Of a DNA stretch of 64,000 bases, positions 19,838-30,867 are shown one piece after another. Location of the stretch: positions 102,534-166,533 of the forward strand of contig NZ_JABGCI010000010.1 of NCBI RefSeq assembly GCF_019799905.1, given 5' to 3'. Origin of the DNA: Trujillonella endophytica (lineage in GTDB: Bacteria; Actinomycetota; Actinomycetes; Mycobacteriales; Geodermatophilaceae). The position numbers and the translations under genes are program-made. The notes under the pieces were generated by a model. That model made no database searches. It worked only from the letters and a program-made list of their open reading frames with translations, and was not told where the DNA came from. How positions within the stretch are numbered: position 1 is the stretch's first letter; each line of letters starts with the position of its first letter.

Positions 19838-21637
19838 GTGGGCAGCAGCACGCTGGAGCGAGGGGCGCGGCGCCGCCCGTCGTGGCTGCGCGGCACCCTC
19901 GGCCGGATCGTCGGCCTGGCGGTCGTGGCCGCGCTGGTCGTCGCGGTGGTGGTCAACTGCAGCGGCGGCCGGGACGCCGGCGCCTCGGTCCCGGTCTTCG
20001 GTGACGGCCCCGACGCCGGGATCACCGGTGTCCGGGCACCGTCGGACGCCGCCGGCGGCACCCTCCGCGTCGTCGCCGGCGACCTCGGCAACCTCGACCC
20101 GCAGGCCTCCTACTCGCCGGCCGCGTGGAACCTCATGCGGCTCTACACCCGCACGCTGGTCACCTGGTCCTCCGTACCGGGGGAGACCGACACCCTCGTG
20201 CCGGACCTGGCCACCGACCTCGGCACCACCCTGGACAACGGGCTGACCTGGACCTTCACCCTCCGTGAGGGGGTGCGGTTCGAGACCGAGCAGCCCATCA
20301 CCTCGCGCGACGTCAAGTACGGCATCGAGCGCACCTTCGCCTCGGGCGTCATCATCGGCGGCCCGACCACCGTCGTCGACCTGCTCGACGACCCGGAGAA
20401 CCCCTATCCCGGCCCGTACGAGGACGAGGCGCCGGACCGGCTGGGTCTGGCGGCGATCGAGACCCCGGACGACCGGACCATCACCTTCCGGCTGCGGTCG
20501 GCCGTCCCGGACTTCAACGTCGTCCTCGCGCTGCCCTCCAGCAGTCCGGTGCCGATCGCCCAGGACACCGGCGCGGCCTACGGCGGGGATCCGGTGAGCT
20601 CCGGGCCGTACGCGATCACCTCCATCGACCAGACCGGGATCGTGCTCGACCGCAACCCCGAGTGGGACCCGGCCACCGACCCGGTGCGTACCGCCCTGCC
20701 GGACCAGGTCGTCGTCCGCACGCTCCCCTCCGGGATCGACCGCGACCAGGCGCTGCTCGCCGGCTCGGCCGACGTCGACATCTCCGCCATCGGCATCCAG
20801 CCGGTCACCGAGGCCCGGGTGGACGCCGACGCCGGAGGCGACGTGCGTCTGGAGGACCGGGTCGACGAGGTGCCCACCGGCGCGGTCCGGCTGCTGGCCC
20901 TGCCCACGGACGTCGCCCCGATGGACGACCCGAGCTGCCGGGCGGCCGTCGCGGCGGCGATCGACCGCGGAGGCGTGCAGGAGGTGCTCGGCGGGGGCGC
21001 CCACGCGACGGAGACGTCGCGGCTGTGGCCGGCGGGCCTCCAGGGCGGGCCGGAGGCGTCCGGCAGCGGCGCCGACCCCGACGCGGCGCGGGCGGCGCTC
21101 GAGGAGTGCGGGACGCCCGAGGGCTTCAGCACCGTCCTCGCGGTGCCCGACGTCGCGGCCAGCGTCGCCGTGGCGGAGGAGCTGGCCGACCAGCTGGCCG
21201 AGGTCGGGATCTCGGTCGAGGTCCGGTCGCTCCCGGCGGCGACCTTCTACGCCCGGGACGTCGGCAACCCCGACAACGTGACGGCCAGCGGGTACGGCAT
21301 GGTCCTGGTGACCTGGACGGCGGTCGTGCCGACGCCGTCGGCCTTCCTCGTCCCGCTGGTCGACAGCCGGTCGGTGGGGCCGGTCGGGAACACCAACTAC
21401 GCCCGCCTGGTCGACCCGGCGATCGACTCGCTGGTGGACGCGGCGGTCGCGGTCGGTCCCGACATGAACGCGGCGCGGGGTTCCTGGCAGGAGGTGGCGA
21501 CGGCGGCGCAGGCCACCGCGGCGTACGTGCCGCTGGTCGAGACGCGGGTGCAGCTGCTCGCCGGGCAGCGGCTGCGCAACGGCGTCGTCATGGAGCCCTA
21601 CAGCGGCTACGACCTGGCCACCGCCGGCGTCCGCTGA
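19838..21637 (+). CDS. ABC-transporter solute-binding protein, family 5 (peptide-type), orphan
   Basis: A 599-residue extracytoplasmic protein of the SBP family 5 (OppA/DppA type). It has a basic N-terminus, a hydrophobic segment (about residues 25-41) and then NCSGG. The cysteine is preceded by V-V-N, which departs from the usual lipobox (small residue at -1), so lipid anchoring is uncertain. The mature part carries family features: GDLGNLDPQASYS, LATDLG...TWTFTLREGVRFE, DVKYGIERTF and a C-terminal GYDLA. No permease or ATPase gene is adjacent. It sits between tpiA and secG, two genes normally close together. GTG 19838 follows GGGAG. Substrate unknown. Confidence 0.85.
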   Translation: MGSSTLERGARRRPSWLRGTLGRIVGLAVVAALVVAVVVNCSGGRDAGASVPVFGDGPDAGITGVRAPSDAAGGTLRVVAGDLGNLDPQASYSPAAWNLMRLYTRTLVTWSSVPGETDTLVPDLATDLGTTLDNGLTWTFTLREGVRFETEQPITSRDVKYGIERTFASGVIIGGPTTVVDLLDDPENPYPGPYEDEAPDRLGLAAIETPDDRTITFRLRSAVPDFNVVLALPSSSPVPIAQDTGAAYGGDPVSSGPYAITSIDQTGIVLDRNPEWDPATDPVRTALPDQVVVRTLPSGIDRDQALLAGSADVDISAIGIQPVTEARVDADAGGDVRLEDRVDEVPTGAVRLLALPTDVAPMDDPSCRAAVAAAIDRGGVQEVLGGGAHATETSRLWPAGLQGGPEASGSGADPDAARAALEECGTPEGFSTVLAVPDVAASVAVAEELADQLAEVGISVEVRSLPAATFYARDVGNPDNVTASGYGMVLVTWTAVVPTPSAFLVPLVDSRSVGPVGNTNYARLVDPAIDSLVDAAVAVGPDMNAARGSWQEVATAAQATAAYVPLVETRVQLLAGQRLRNGVVMEPYSGYDLATAGVR

Positions 21638-21690
21638 CCCGCCTCCGGCCGGCCGCCGGGTCGTTGACGAGGGCCCCGCGCCCGCTCGGC

Positions 21691-21702
21691 TAGGCTGGCC
21701 CC
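21691..21702 (+). promoter_or_regulatory. -10 element suggesting leaderless secG transcript
   Basis: TAGGCT (21691-21696) ends six bases before the secG ATG. TTGACG (21664-21669) lies upstream but the 21-base spacing is longer than usual. Confidence 0.4.
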
Positions 21703-21936
21703 ATGGTCGAGCTCGTCCTCAACGTGCTGCTGGTGCTCACCAGCGTGCTCCTCGTGGTGCTGATCCTGCTGCACCGCGGGAAGGGCGGCGGGCTCTCGTC
21801 CATGTTCGGTGGTGCCGCCTCCTCCTCGCTGTCCGGCTCGTCGGTGGTGGAGAAGAACCTCAACCGGCTGACCGTCTTCACCGGCCTCGTCTGGGCCGTC
21901 TGCGTCGTCGCCCTGGGGATCCTGCTCAAGGTCTGA
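21703..21936 (+). CDS. secG: Preprotein translocase subunit SecG
   Basis: Small membrane subunit of the SecYEG channel that assists protein export. The 77-residue protein has two hydrophobic helices (about 3-22 and 54-75) separated by a Gly/Ser-rich loop containing KGGGLSSMFGG, the SecG signature. The length is normal. Downstream of gap-pgk-tpi as in other actinobacteria, but here separated from tpiA by the solute-binding protein gene. Confidence 0.95.
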   Translation: MVELVLNVLLVLTSVLLVVLILLHRGKGGGLSSMFGGAASSSLSGSSVVEKNLNRLTVFTGLVWAVCVVALGILLKV

Positions 21937-22017
21937 GCCGACCCGCGGCACGGCCCTCCGCTGCACGAATGCCGGATCCCGGGGCTGAAACGTGACCTGG
22001 AACCCCCTCCGCAGGCC

Positions 22018-22067
22018 CTAGACTCCCGACGGCGGCGCGTCGGGCGCCGCTGGGGTCGGGGCTCTAG
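22018..22067 (+). promoter_or_regulatory. Extended hairpin directly upstream of the rbpA ribosome site
   Basis: Three nested perfect stems: CTAGA 22018-22022 with 22063-22067; CCCGAC 22025-22030 with 22055-22060; GCGGCGC 22032-22038 with 22044-22050, loop GTCGG. The ribosome site AGGGGG follows at once. TAGACT (22019-22024) inside the base could instead be a -10 element, in which case only part of the hairpin would be transcribed. Confidence 0.45.
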
Positions 22068-22081
22068 ACCAGGGGGCGCTC

Positions 22082-22423
22082 GTGGCTGGTGGGAACGCGA
22101 TCCGGGGCACGCGGGTCGGTGCGGGACCGATGGGTGAGGCGGAGCGCGGCGAGGCAGCTCCGCGCCGGCGGGTGGCCTTCTGGTGCGCGCAGGCGCACGA
22201 GACGCGGGTCTCCTTCGCCGACGAGGCCGAGGTGCCGGAGCTGTGGGACTGCCCGCGCTGCGGGTTGCCGGCCGGTCAGGACCAGACGGCCCCGCCGCCG
22301 GCCCCGCGCACCGAGCCGTACAAGACGCACCTGGCCTACGTGCGCGAGCGGCGCACCGACGCCGACGGGGACGCGCTCCTCGAGGAGGCGCTCGCCAAGC
22401 TGCGGGCCCGCCGCGGCGCCTGA
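22082..22423 (+). CDS. rbpA: RNA polymerase-binding protein RbpA
   Basis: RbpA is an actinobacterial transcription factor that binds RNA polymerase and the primary sigma factor and stabilises the open complex. The 113-residue protein shows the typical layout: an N-terminal tail (MAGGNAIRGTRVGAGP), a core with Cys pairs (FWCAQAHE and DCPRCGLPAG), and the basic/sigma-interaction region with EPYKTHLAYVRERR. The usual zinc site is two Cys pairs; here the first has a single Cys and His, as in many RbpA proteins. GTG 22082 follows AGGGGG. A palindrome (TGACG/CGTCA) overlaps its stop, facing the convergent pgl gene seven bases away. Confidence 0.95.
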   Translation: MAGGNAIRGTRVGAGPMGEAERGEAAPRRRVAFWCAQAHETRVSFADEAEVPELWDCPRCGLPAGQDQTAPPPAPRTEPYKTHLAYVRERRTDADGDALLEEALAKLRARRGA

Positions 22424-22430
22424 CGCCGCG

Positions 22431-23213
22431 TCACCCGGTCTGCCGGAGGCGCCCCGCGGCGGCTGCGTCGAGCAGCCACCGCGTGGCCTGCCTGCCGTGC
22501 ACGCCGGCGGCCGGGAGCTGCTCCCGCGGCGTACCGCCCAGCGCCTGGGCCACGGCCTCGGCCTTGCCCTCGCCGGAGACCAGGAGCCACACCTCCTCGG
22601 CGGTGCCGATCGCCGAGAAGCCGAGGCTGATCCGCGTCGGCGGCGGCTTGGGGCAGTCGCGCACCGCCAACACCGGACGCTCGTCCCGCACGGCGGGTGA
22701 CTCGGGGAAGATCGACGCGACGTGGCCCTCCGGGCCCATGCCGAGCAGCAGCAGGTCCAGGCGCGGCAGCGTCGCGCCCTCCGGCGCCGCGGCGGCCAGC
22801 TGCCCGGCGTACCAGTCGGCGGCCTCCTCCGGGGTGTCGAACCCGGCGTCGGACGCCGGCATCGCGTGCACCCGCTCCGCCGGGACGCCCACCGGGTCCA
22901 GCAGCGCCTCCCGGGCGCCCCGCTCGTTGCGCTCGGCGTCGTCGGCGGGGACGAACCGCTCGTCACCCCACCAGACGTCGACGGCGGTCCAGTCGACCCG
23001 CTCCCGGGCCGGCTCGGCGGCCAGCTCGGCGACGTGCCGCAGCACCGCGGTGCCGACGCCGCCGCCGGTGAGGACCACCGAGGCGGTGCCGTGCACGGCC
23101 TGCGCCGCCGCGAGCCGCGCCACCAGCGCCGCCGCGGCCACGCGGGCCAGCACGTCGGCGTCGGGCTGGACGACGACGTCGGGCACCGGGAGCTCGTCGG
23201 GGGAGACGCTCAC
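22431..23213 (-). CDS. pgl: 6-phosphogluconolactonase
   Basis: Hydrolyses 6-phosphogluconolactone, the second oxidative pentose-phosphate step. The 260-residue protein has VDVWWGDERFVP and DLLLLGMGPEGHVASIFPES, the two hallmark motifs of the DevB-type family, with the catalytic His in GHVAS. GTG 23213 gives a normal N-terminus (VSVSPDELPVPDVVV); the frame is open further upstream with no support. Last gene of the minus-strand operon tkt-tal-zwf-opcA-pgl, 73 bases after opcA. Confidence 0.96.
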   Translation of the reverse strand: MSVSPDELPVPDVVVQPDADVLARVAAAALVARLAAAQAVHGTASVVLTGGGVGTAVLRHVAELAAEPARERVDWTAVDVWWGDERFVPADDAERNERGAREALLDPVGVPAERVHAMPASDAGFDTPEEAADWYAGQLAAAAPEGATLPRLDLLLLGMGPEGHVASIFPESPAVRDERPVLAVRDCPKPPPTRISLGFSAIGTAEEVWLLVSGEGKAEAVAQALGGTPREQLPAAGVHGRQATRWLLDAAAAGRLRQTG

Positions 23214-23286
23214 GCGGACTCCTCGCCGGCGCTCGTCGGCCGCCTGGGCCGGGCTGCTCTGCTCCTGCGTGAGCTCGCGCGCTCGC

Positions 23287-24438
23287 TCACGCGACCGGCG
23301 CCGTGGGGTCGGCCGGCTCGCCGGCGTTGCGCTCGCCGGCGAGGGCGACGTCGTCGGTGCCCGCGGAGTCCGCGGGCACCGTCGGCGCACCGGCCGCCGC
23401 GCCGCCGTTCCCGTTCGAGCCGCCGTTGCCGTCGTCGGTGTCGTCGGGCCGGGCGGGGTCGAACCACACGTGCTCGCGCACCGCCGGCCGGGCGGACAGC
23501 CCGGTGACGCCGGTGGCGGTCTCGAGGGCCTCGGCGTAGGGCTCGTCGGGGTCGAGGCGGCGCAGCTCCTCGCCGAGCAGGTCGCCCAGCGGCCGGTCCG
23601 GGAGCGCCACCGTGGCCTCGGGCCGGTAGGGCTGGGTCAGCACCGCGCCGCCCCGGCGGTCGGTGCGGACGGCGACCTCCTCGTCCTGGTCCAGTTGCAG
23701 CACGACGGAGTCCACCCCGCTCGGACCGGGCCGGCGGGGGCCCTCGACGACCTCGATCGCGCAGCCGGAGCGGGACGTCAGCCAGCCGGCGAGCAGCCTG
23801 GCCGAGGCGTTGCCCGGATCGCCCTCCACCCGGCCGCCGTGCACCCGCACCACGTCACCGCGCCGGCCGGCGACGGCGTCCAGCGTGGAGGCCAGCGCCG
23901 ACCGCCACGCGGTGCTGCGGGTCCAGGCGAGGTCGGTGTCCCCGGGTGCGTAGTCGTTCGCGCGGGTGCGCAGCGCGAGCAGGTGGTCCTCGGCGATGGA
24001 GCTGTCGGTGATCCGGCGGTCGGCGATGACGGCCAGGGCATCGGTCTGCATGCGCTCGGGCGCCGGGGCGTGCCACCAGGCGACGACGGGGGCGTCCGCC
24101 GCCAGCAGGGGCAGCACCACGGACTCGGCGTGCAGCGCCAGCCGGCCGTACATCCGCATCACCACGGCCTCCCCGGGCCCGAGGCGCCCGCCGATGAGCA
24201 CCTCGGCGTCCAGCCGCGGCATCGGCGCGTCGATCTGGCGGCGGACCACCACGAGGATGCGGCAGGGGTGCTGCGCGGCGGCGGCGGTCGCCGCCTCCTC
24301 GGCCTCGGCGACGCGGCTCTCGTCGGCCACGACGACCAGGGTCAGGGCCACGCCCGAGAGCACCGCCCCGCCCGTCCGGCGCTGCGCGGCCAGCTCCTTG
24401 ACGACGGCGGAGCCGGTGGTGTCCCAGAGGGTCGTCAT
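23287..24438 (-). CDS. opcA: Glucose-6-phosphate dehydrogenase assembly protein OpcA
   Basis: OpcA is required for full activity or assembly of glucose-6-phosphate dehydrogenase in cyanobacteria and actinobacteria. The 383-residue protein begins MTTLWDTTGSAVVKELA, the family's typical start. It contains CRILVVV, VVMRMYGRLALHAESVVLPLL and APVVAWWH, features I associate with OpcA. The C-terminal ~60 residues are a low-complexity Gly/Asn/Asp-rich tail. It sits between zwf and pgl, the conserved place. Confidence 0.95.
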   Translation of the reverse strand: MTTLWDTTGSAVVKELAAQRRTGGAVLSGVALTLVVVADESRVAEAEEAATAAAAQHPCRILVVVRRQIDAPMPRLDAEVLIGGRLGPGEAVVMRMYGRLALHAESVVLPLLAADAPVVAWWHAPAPERMQTDALAVIADRRITDSSIAEDHLLALRTRANDYAPGDTDLAWTRSTAWRSALASTLDAVAGRRGDVVRVHGGRVEGDPGNASARLLAGWLTSRSGCAIEVVEGPRRPGPSGVDSVVLQLDQDEEVAVRTDRRGGAVLTQPYRPEATVALPDRPLGDLLGEELRRLDPDEPYAEALETATGVTGLSARPAVREHVWFDPARPDDTDDGNGGSNGNGGAAAGAPTVPADSAGTDDVALAGERNAGEPADPTAPVA

Positions 24439-24505
24439 CGGATCTCCTCGGTCGGGTGGGGCGCGCAGGACGCTGCGGCGCGGGATCGGGGGTCGGGTGC
24501 GACGG

Positions 24506-26023
24506 TCACGGCCGCCGCCACCGTCGTCCCTCCGCGGCGAGCATCTCCTCGGCGGCGCGCGGCCCCCACTCGCCGGCGCGGTAGGGGTAGGGCTCGGTGC
24601 CGGCCCAGTACTCCTCCAGGGGGTCGATCACGGCCCAGGAGGCCTCGACCTCGGCGTTGCGGGGGAACAGCGTCGCGTCGCCGAGCAGGACGTCGAGCAG
24701 GAGCCGCTCGTACGCCTCGGGGCTGGCCTCGGTGAACTGCTCGCCGTAGAGGAAGTCCATGGAGACGTCGCGGACCTCCATCACGCTGCCCGGAACCTTC
24801 GACCCGAACTTGAGGGTGACCCCCTCGTCGGGCTGCACCCGGACGACGAGCTGGTTGTTGCCCAGCTCCTCGGTGTCGGTGTCGGCGAAGGGCAGGTGCG
24901 GGGCGCGCTTGAACACCAGCGCGATCTCGGTGACCCGCCGGGGGAGCCGCTTGCCGGTGCGCAGGTAGAACGGCACCCCCGCCCAGCGCCGGGTCTCCAC
25001 ACCCAGCCGGACGGCGGCGTAGGTCTCGGTCGTCGACGCGGGGTCGACGCCCTCCTCCTGGCGGTAGCCGTGCGCGCGCTGGCCGGCCAGCCAGCCCGGC
25101 TGGTACTGCCCGCGGATGGCGGCGTTCGCCAGGTCGTCGGGCAACGAGATGGCCCGCAGGACCTTGAGCTTCTCGGTGCGGATCTCCTCGGCGGAGAACT
25201 CGACCGGCTCCTCCATCGCGGTCAGCGCCAGCAGCTGCAGCAGGTGGTTCTGCAGCACGTCGCGCGCGGCGCCGGTCTTCTCGTAGAAGCCGGCGCGACC
25301 GCCGATGCCGACGTCCTCGGCCATGGTGATCTGCACCGAGTCGACGTGGTGGCCGTTCCAGATCGGCTCGAACAGCGTGTTGGCGAACCGCAGCGCCATG
25401 AGGTTCTGGACGGTCTCCTTGCCCAGGTAGTGGTCGATGCGGAAGACGTCGTCGGCGCTGAAGACCGAGTCCACCAGCTCGTTGAGCTCGCGGCTGGAGG
25501 CGAGGTCGGTGCCGAACGGCTTCTCCACGACCACCCGGCGCCAGCGGTCCGGGGTGCTCTCGGCCATGCCGGTGCGCTGCATCTGCTTGAGCACGACCGG
25601 GAACATCGACGGCGGGATGGAGAGGTAGAAGGCGGCGTTGCCGCCGATGCCGTGGCTGCTCTCCAGGTCGGCGAGGGCGCCGGCGAGCTCGTCGAAGGCG
25701 TTGTCGTCGTCGAACGACCCCTGGACGAACCGGACGCTGCCGGCCAGCCGCTCCCACACCTCCTCGCGCCACGGGGTGCGGGCGGCCTTGCGCGCGGCGT
25801 CGCGGGCCAGCTCGGCGAAGTCCTGGTCGCCCCAGTCGCGGCGGGCGAAGCCGAGCAGCGCGAAGTTGGTCGGCAGCAACCCGCGGTTGGCCAGGTCGTA
25901 CACGGCAGGCAGCAGCTTCTTGCGGGCCAGGTCGCCGGTGATGCCGAAGACCACCAGGGCGCACGGGTCGGGGACCCGGGGCAGCCGCCGGTCCCGGGGG
26001 TCGCGCAGCGGGTTGACGATCAT
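24506..26023 (-). CDS. zwf: Glucose-6-phosphate 1-dehydrogenase
   Basis: Oxidises glucose-6-phosphate to the lactone, producing NADPH and feeding the oxidative pentose-phosphate branch. The 505-residue protein has the coenzyme fingerprint GITGDLARKK (residues 27-36), the second motif EKPFGTDLASS, and the substrate-binding signature RIDHYLGKE with the catalytic His. The length is normal. ATG 26023 follows AGGACGGAACC. It lies between tal and opcA in the operon. Confidence 0.98.
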   Translation of the reverse strand: MIVNPLRDPRDRRLPRVPDPCALVVFGITGDLARKKLLPAVYDLANRGLLPTNFALLGFARRDWGDQDFAELARDAARKAARTPWREEVWERLAGSVRFVQGSFDDDNAFDELAGALADLESSHGIGGNAAFYLSIPPSMFPVVLKQMQRTGMAESTPDRWRRVVVEKPFGTDLASSRELNELVDSVFSADDVFRIDHYLGKETVQNLMALRFANTLFEPIWNGHHVDSVQITMAEDVGIGGRAGFYEKTGAARDVLQNHLLQLLALTAMEEPVEFSAEEIRTEKLKVLRAISLPDDLANAAIRGQYQPGWLAGQRAHGYRQEEGVDPASTTETYAAVRLGVETRRWAGVPFYLRTGKRLPRRVTEIALVFKRAPHLPFADTDTEELGNNQLVVRVQPDEGVTLKFGSKVPGSVMEVRDVSMDFLYGEQFTEASPEAYERLLLDVLLGDATLFPRNAEVEASWAVIDPLEEYWAGTEPYPYRAGEWGPRAAEEMLAAEGRRWRRP

Positions 26024-26102
26024 GGTTCCGTCCTCGGGTCGCGAGGCCGCCGTCCGGTGCTGCGGTGGACCGGACGGCGGCCTGGGCGGCTGCGGTGCGG
26101 TG

Positions 26103-27209
26103 CTACTTCTTGTCCTCGAGCTCGCTCTTCACCGAGGCGGTGAGCTCGTCCCAGGAGTCGACGAACTTCTGCACGCCCTCCTCCTCGAGGACGCGGAAGA
26201 CGTCGTCGAGGTCGACGCCGGCGTCGCGGACCGACTGCATGACCGCCGCGGCGTCGTCGTAGGCCTTCTGCACGGGCGTGCCCGGGCTGCCGTGGTCGGC
26301 GTAGGCCATCAGCGTCTTCTCCGGCATCGTGTTCACGGTGCCGGGGGCGATGAGCTCGCTGATGTAGAGCGTGTCGGGCAGTTCGGGGTTCTTCACGCCG
26401 GTCGAGGCCCACAGCGGCCGCTGCGGGCGGGCGCCCTTCGCCTCGAGCGCCTTCCAGCGGTCGGAGGAGAAGACGTCCTCGTAGGCCTGGTAGGCCAGCT
26501 GCGCGTTGGCCACGCCGGCCTTGCTCTTCAGCGAGGCGTCGGCGCCGGCCTTCTCCAGCCGCTTGTCGATCTCGGTGTCGACGCGGGACACGAAGAACGA
26601 GGCGACCGAGGCGATGCCCGAGAGGTCGGCGTCCGGGTCCTCGGCCAGCCGCTCCTCGAGGCCGGACAGGTAGGCGTCCATGACCTTCCGGTAGCGGTCG
26701 GGGCTGAAGATCAAGGTGACGTTGACACTGATGCCCTTGCCGATCGACGTCTGGATGGCGGGCAGACCCGCCTCCGTCGCGGGGATCTTGATGTAGAGGT
26801 TCGGCCGGTCGACCAGCCACCACAGGTGCGCGGCCTCGGCCGCCGTGGCGTCGGTGTCGTTGGCCAGGCCGGGCGCGACCTCGAGGGAGACCCGGCCGTC
26901 GCCGGGCTGCCGCTGCGCGACCGGCGCGAGCAGGTCGCAGGCGTCGCGGACGTCGGCCGCGGTGATGGTCCGCAGCGCCTCCTCGACGCTGACCTCGCGC
27001 ACGGCCATCGCGTGCAGCTGGTCGTCGTAGGACTCCGACCCGCTGATCGCCGCGGCGAAGATGGTCGGGTTCGTGGTGACGCCGACGACGCTGTGCTCGT
27101 CGACCAGGGACTGCAGGTTGCCGCTGCGGATCCGGTCGCGGGACAGGTCGTCGAGCCACACGGCGACCCCGGCCGAGGAGAGCTCGGCCAGGTTCTCGTT
27201 CTGGGCCAT
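26103..27209 (-). CDS. tal: Transaldolase
   Basis: Transfers dihydroxyacetone units between sugar phosphates in the non-oxidative pentose-phosphate branch. The 368-residue length fits the actinobacterial TalA type. TTNPTIFAAAI (near residue 48) and the Schiff-base lysine in NLYIKIPATEAG mark the family. NVTLIFSPDRY and WASTGVKNPELPDTLYI are further hallmarks. It lies 56 bases after tkt and ~80 before zwf. Confidence 0.97.
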   Translation of the reverse strand: MAQNENLAELSSAGVAVWLDDLSRDRIRSGNLQSLVDEHSVVGVTTNPTIFAAAISGSESYDDQLHAMAVREVSVEEALRTITAADVRDACDLLAPVAQRQPGDGRVSLEVAPGLANDTDATAAEAAHLWWLVDRPNLYIKIPATEAGLPAIQTSIGKGISVNVTLIFSPDRYRKVMDAYLSGLEERLAEDPDADLSGIASVASFFVSRVDTEIDKRLEKAGADASLKSKAGVANAQLAYQAYEDVFSSDRWKALEAKGARPQRPLWASTGVKNPELPDTLYISELIAPGTVNTMPEKTLMAYADHGSPGTPVQKAYDDAAAVMQSVRDAGVDLDDVFRVLEEEGVQKFVDSWDELTASVKSELEDKK

Positions 27210-27265
27210 GACAGCTGCCTTCCGTACTGGTGCTCGGGGTGGGGGACGGTGCGCCGGCGGCTGGT

Positions 27266-29485
<2,220 letters not shown>

Positions 29486-29875
29486 CGTGGCGGTACTCCT
29501 CGGTGGGCCGGGACGGTCGCTCCGGGTCGGGGGGCCTGACCCGGGCGGCGGACGGGTGTGCGGTGCGGCGACCTGCCAGGCCGGCCCCCGGCCCCGACGC
29601 CGGACCGACGACCGCGCCGTCGCCGACCCCGTCGTCGCGACCCGGCCCTACCCGCTGCGCCCGCAGCACCAACCTGTCCGACCCTAGTCATCCGGGCCCG
29701 GCAGCGGCGCGGCCGCGGGCTACAGTGGCTCCGTTCGAACTGGTGCTTTCCGACTCCCGGCCCGAAGGGACCCCGTGCTGCCTCCGTCGCCGGTGGGCCC
29801 GTCCCCGGAGGTCCCCTGGTCGGGAGAGGACCGCCTCGTGGAGACCCGCACCGCGTCCGTGCGACGGGCCGTCCG
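29486..29875. promoter_or_regulatory. Divergent intergenic region between tkt (minus) and ctaB (plus)
   Basis: 390 bases without a gene I can support. On the minus strand TAGGGT (rc of 29681-29686, context GACTAGGGT) is a -10 candidate for the tkt operon. On the plus strand TACAGT (29721-29726) is a -10 candidate for ctaB, ~150 bases before its GTG. No clear -35 boxes, hairpin or riboswitch were recognised. The short open frames crossing it look like GC-driven chance frames. Confidence 0.4.
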
Positions 29876-30790
29876 GTGACCGCGGTCTCCGAGCGCCCCG
29901 CCGCGACCGCCCGCCGCCTGTCCTCGGTCGTGGGCGCCTACGTGGCGCTGACCAAGCCGAAGCTCGTCGAGCTGCTCCTGGTCACCACGCTGCCGGCGAT
30001 GATGCTGGCGGCCGACGGGTGGCCGTCCTGGCGGCTGGTGGCCGCCACGCTGGTCGGTGGCATGTTCGCCGCGGGCGCGGCCAACACCGTCAACTGCTGG
30101 TACGACCGCGACATCGACCGCCTGATGTCGCGGACGGCGAACCGGCCGATCCCCGCGGGGGTCGTCTCGCCGACCTCGGCGCTGGTCTTCGGCGGGGTGC
30201 TCGCCGCGGCGTCGCTCGCGATCCTGTGGCTCGAGACCACGCCGCTGGCCACCGCGCTGGCCGCCGTGGCGATCCTCGCCTACTCCGTCGTCTACACGAT
30301 GGTGCTCAAGCGCCGGACCCGGCACAACACGGTCTTCGGCGCCTTCCCCGGAGCGGCGCCGGTGCTCATCGGGTGGGCCGCGGTGACCGGCTCCCTGGAC
30401 TGGCCGGCCGTCGTCTTCTTCGCGATCGTCTTCTGCTGGCAGATGCCGCACTTCTGGGCGCTGGCCAGCCGGTTCCGCGAGGACTACGCCCGCGCCGGCG
30501 TGCCCATGCTGTCGGTGGTCGCCGGCCCGGAGAGCGTCGGCCGGCAGTCCGTGGCGTGGGCGTGGGCCACGCTCGGGGCGACCCTGCTCATGGGCTCGAT
30601 CACCCCCGTCCTCGGCTGGGCCTTCGCCATCGGCGGCGGCGCCCTCGGTGCCTGGTACGTCGTCGAGTCGCACCGCTGGCTGGACCGGATCCGGAGCTCC
30701 GTGCCGGACCGGCCGATGCGCCTGTTCACCGTGTCGATCACCCACATGACGCTGCTCTCGATCGCCATCGCGATCGACGTGCTGCTCTGA
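29876..30790 (+). CDS. ctaB: Protoheme IX farnesyltransferase (heme O synthase)
   Basis: Integral-membrane prenyltransferase converting heme B to heme O, the first step of heme A synthesis for aa3-type cytochrome oxidase. The 304-residue protein has the UbiA-family aspartate motif NCWYDRDIDRLMSRTANRP and the second conserved loop YTMVLKRRTRHNTVFG. About eight or nine hydrophobic helices are evident. The GTG at 29876 gives a start shortly before the TKPKLVE motif; the longer open frame upstream is unsupported. The partner ctaA is nearby in convergent orientation. Confidence 0.95.
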   Translation: MTAVSERPAATARRLSSVVGAYVALTKPKLVELLLVTTLPAMMLAADGWPSWRLVAATLVGGMFAAGAANTVNCWYDRDIDRLMSRTANRPIPAGVVSPTSALVFGGVLAAASLAILWLETTPLATALAAVAILAYSVVYTMVLKRRTRHNTVFGAFPGAAPVLIGWAAVTGSLDWPAVVFFAIVFCWQMPHFWALASRFREDYARAGVPMLSVVAGPESVGRQSVAWAWATLGATLLMGSITPVLGWAFAIGGGALGAWYVVESHRWLDRIRSSVPDRPMRLFTVSITHMTLLSIAIAIDVLL

Positions 30791-30867
30791 CTGCGGGCCG
30801 CGCCGGGCGCGGGTGGACGTGGCAGGCCCCCGCAGGTCCGCGTCACCCGTCGAGAGGACGTCCTCCG

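Noticed and set aside
16777..21936. A single gap-pgk-tpi-SBP-secG operon.
   Set aside because: The strong hairpin after tpiA and a separate -10 element before secG argue for at least three transcription units.
21992..22024. A SigR/SigE-type promoter (GGAAC ... GTT) before rbpA, as known in other actinobacteria.
   Set aside because: GGAAC is present at 21999-22003 but no GTT follows at the needed spacing.
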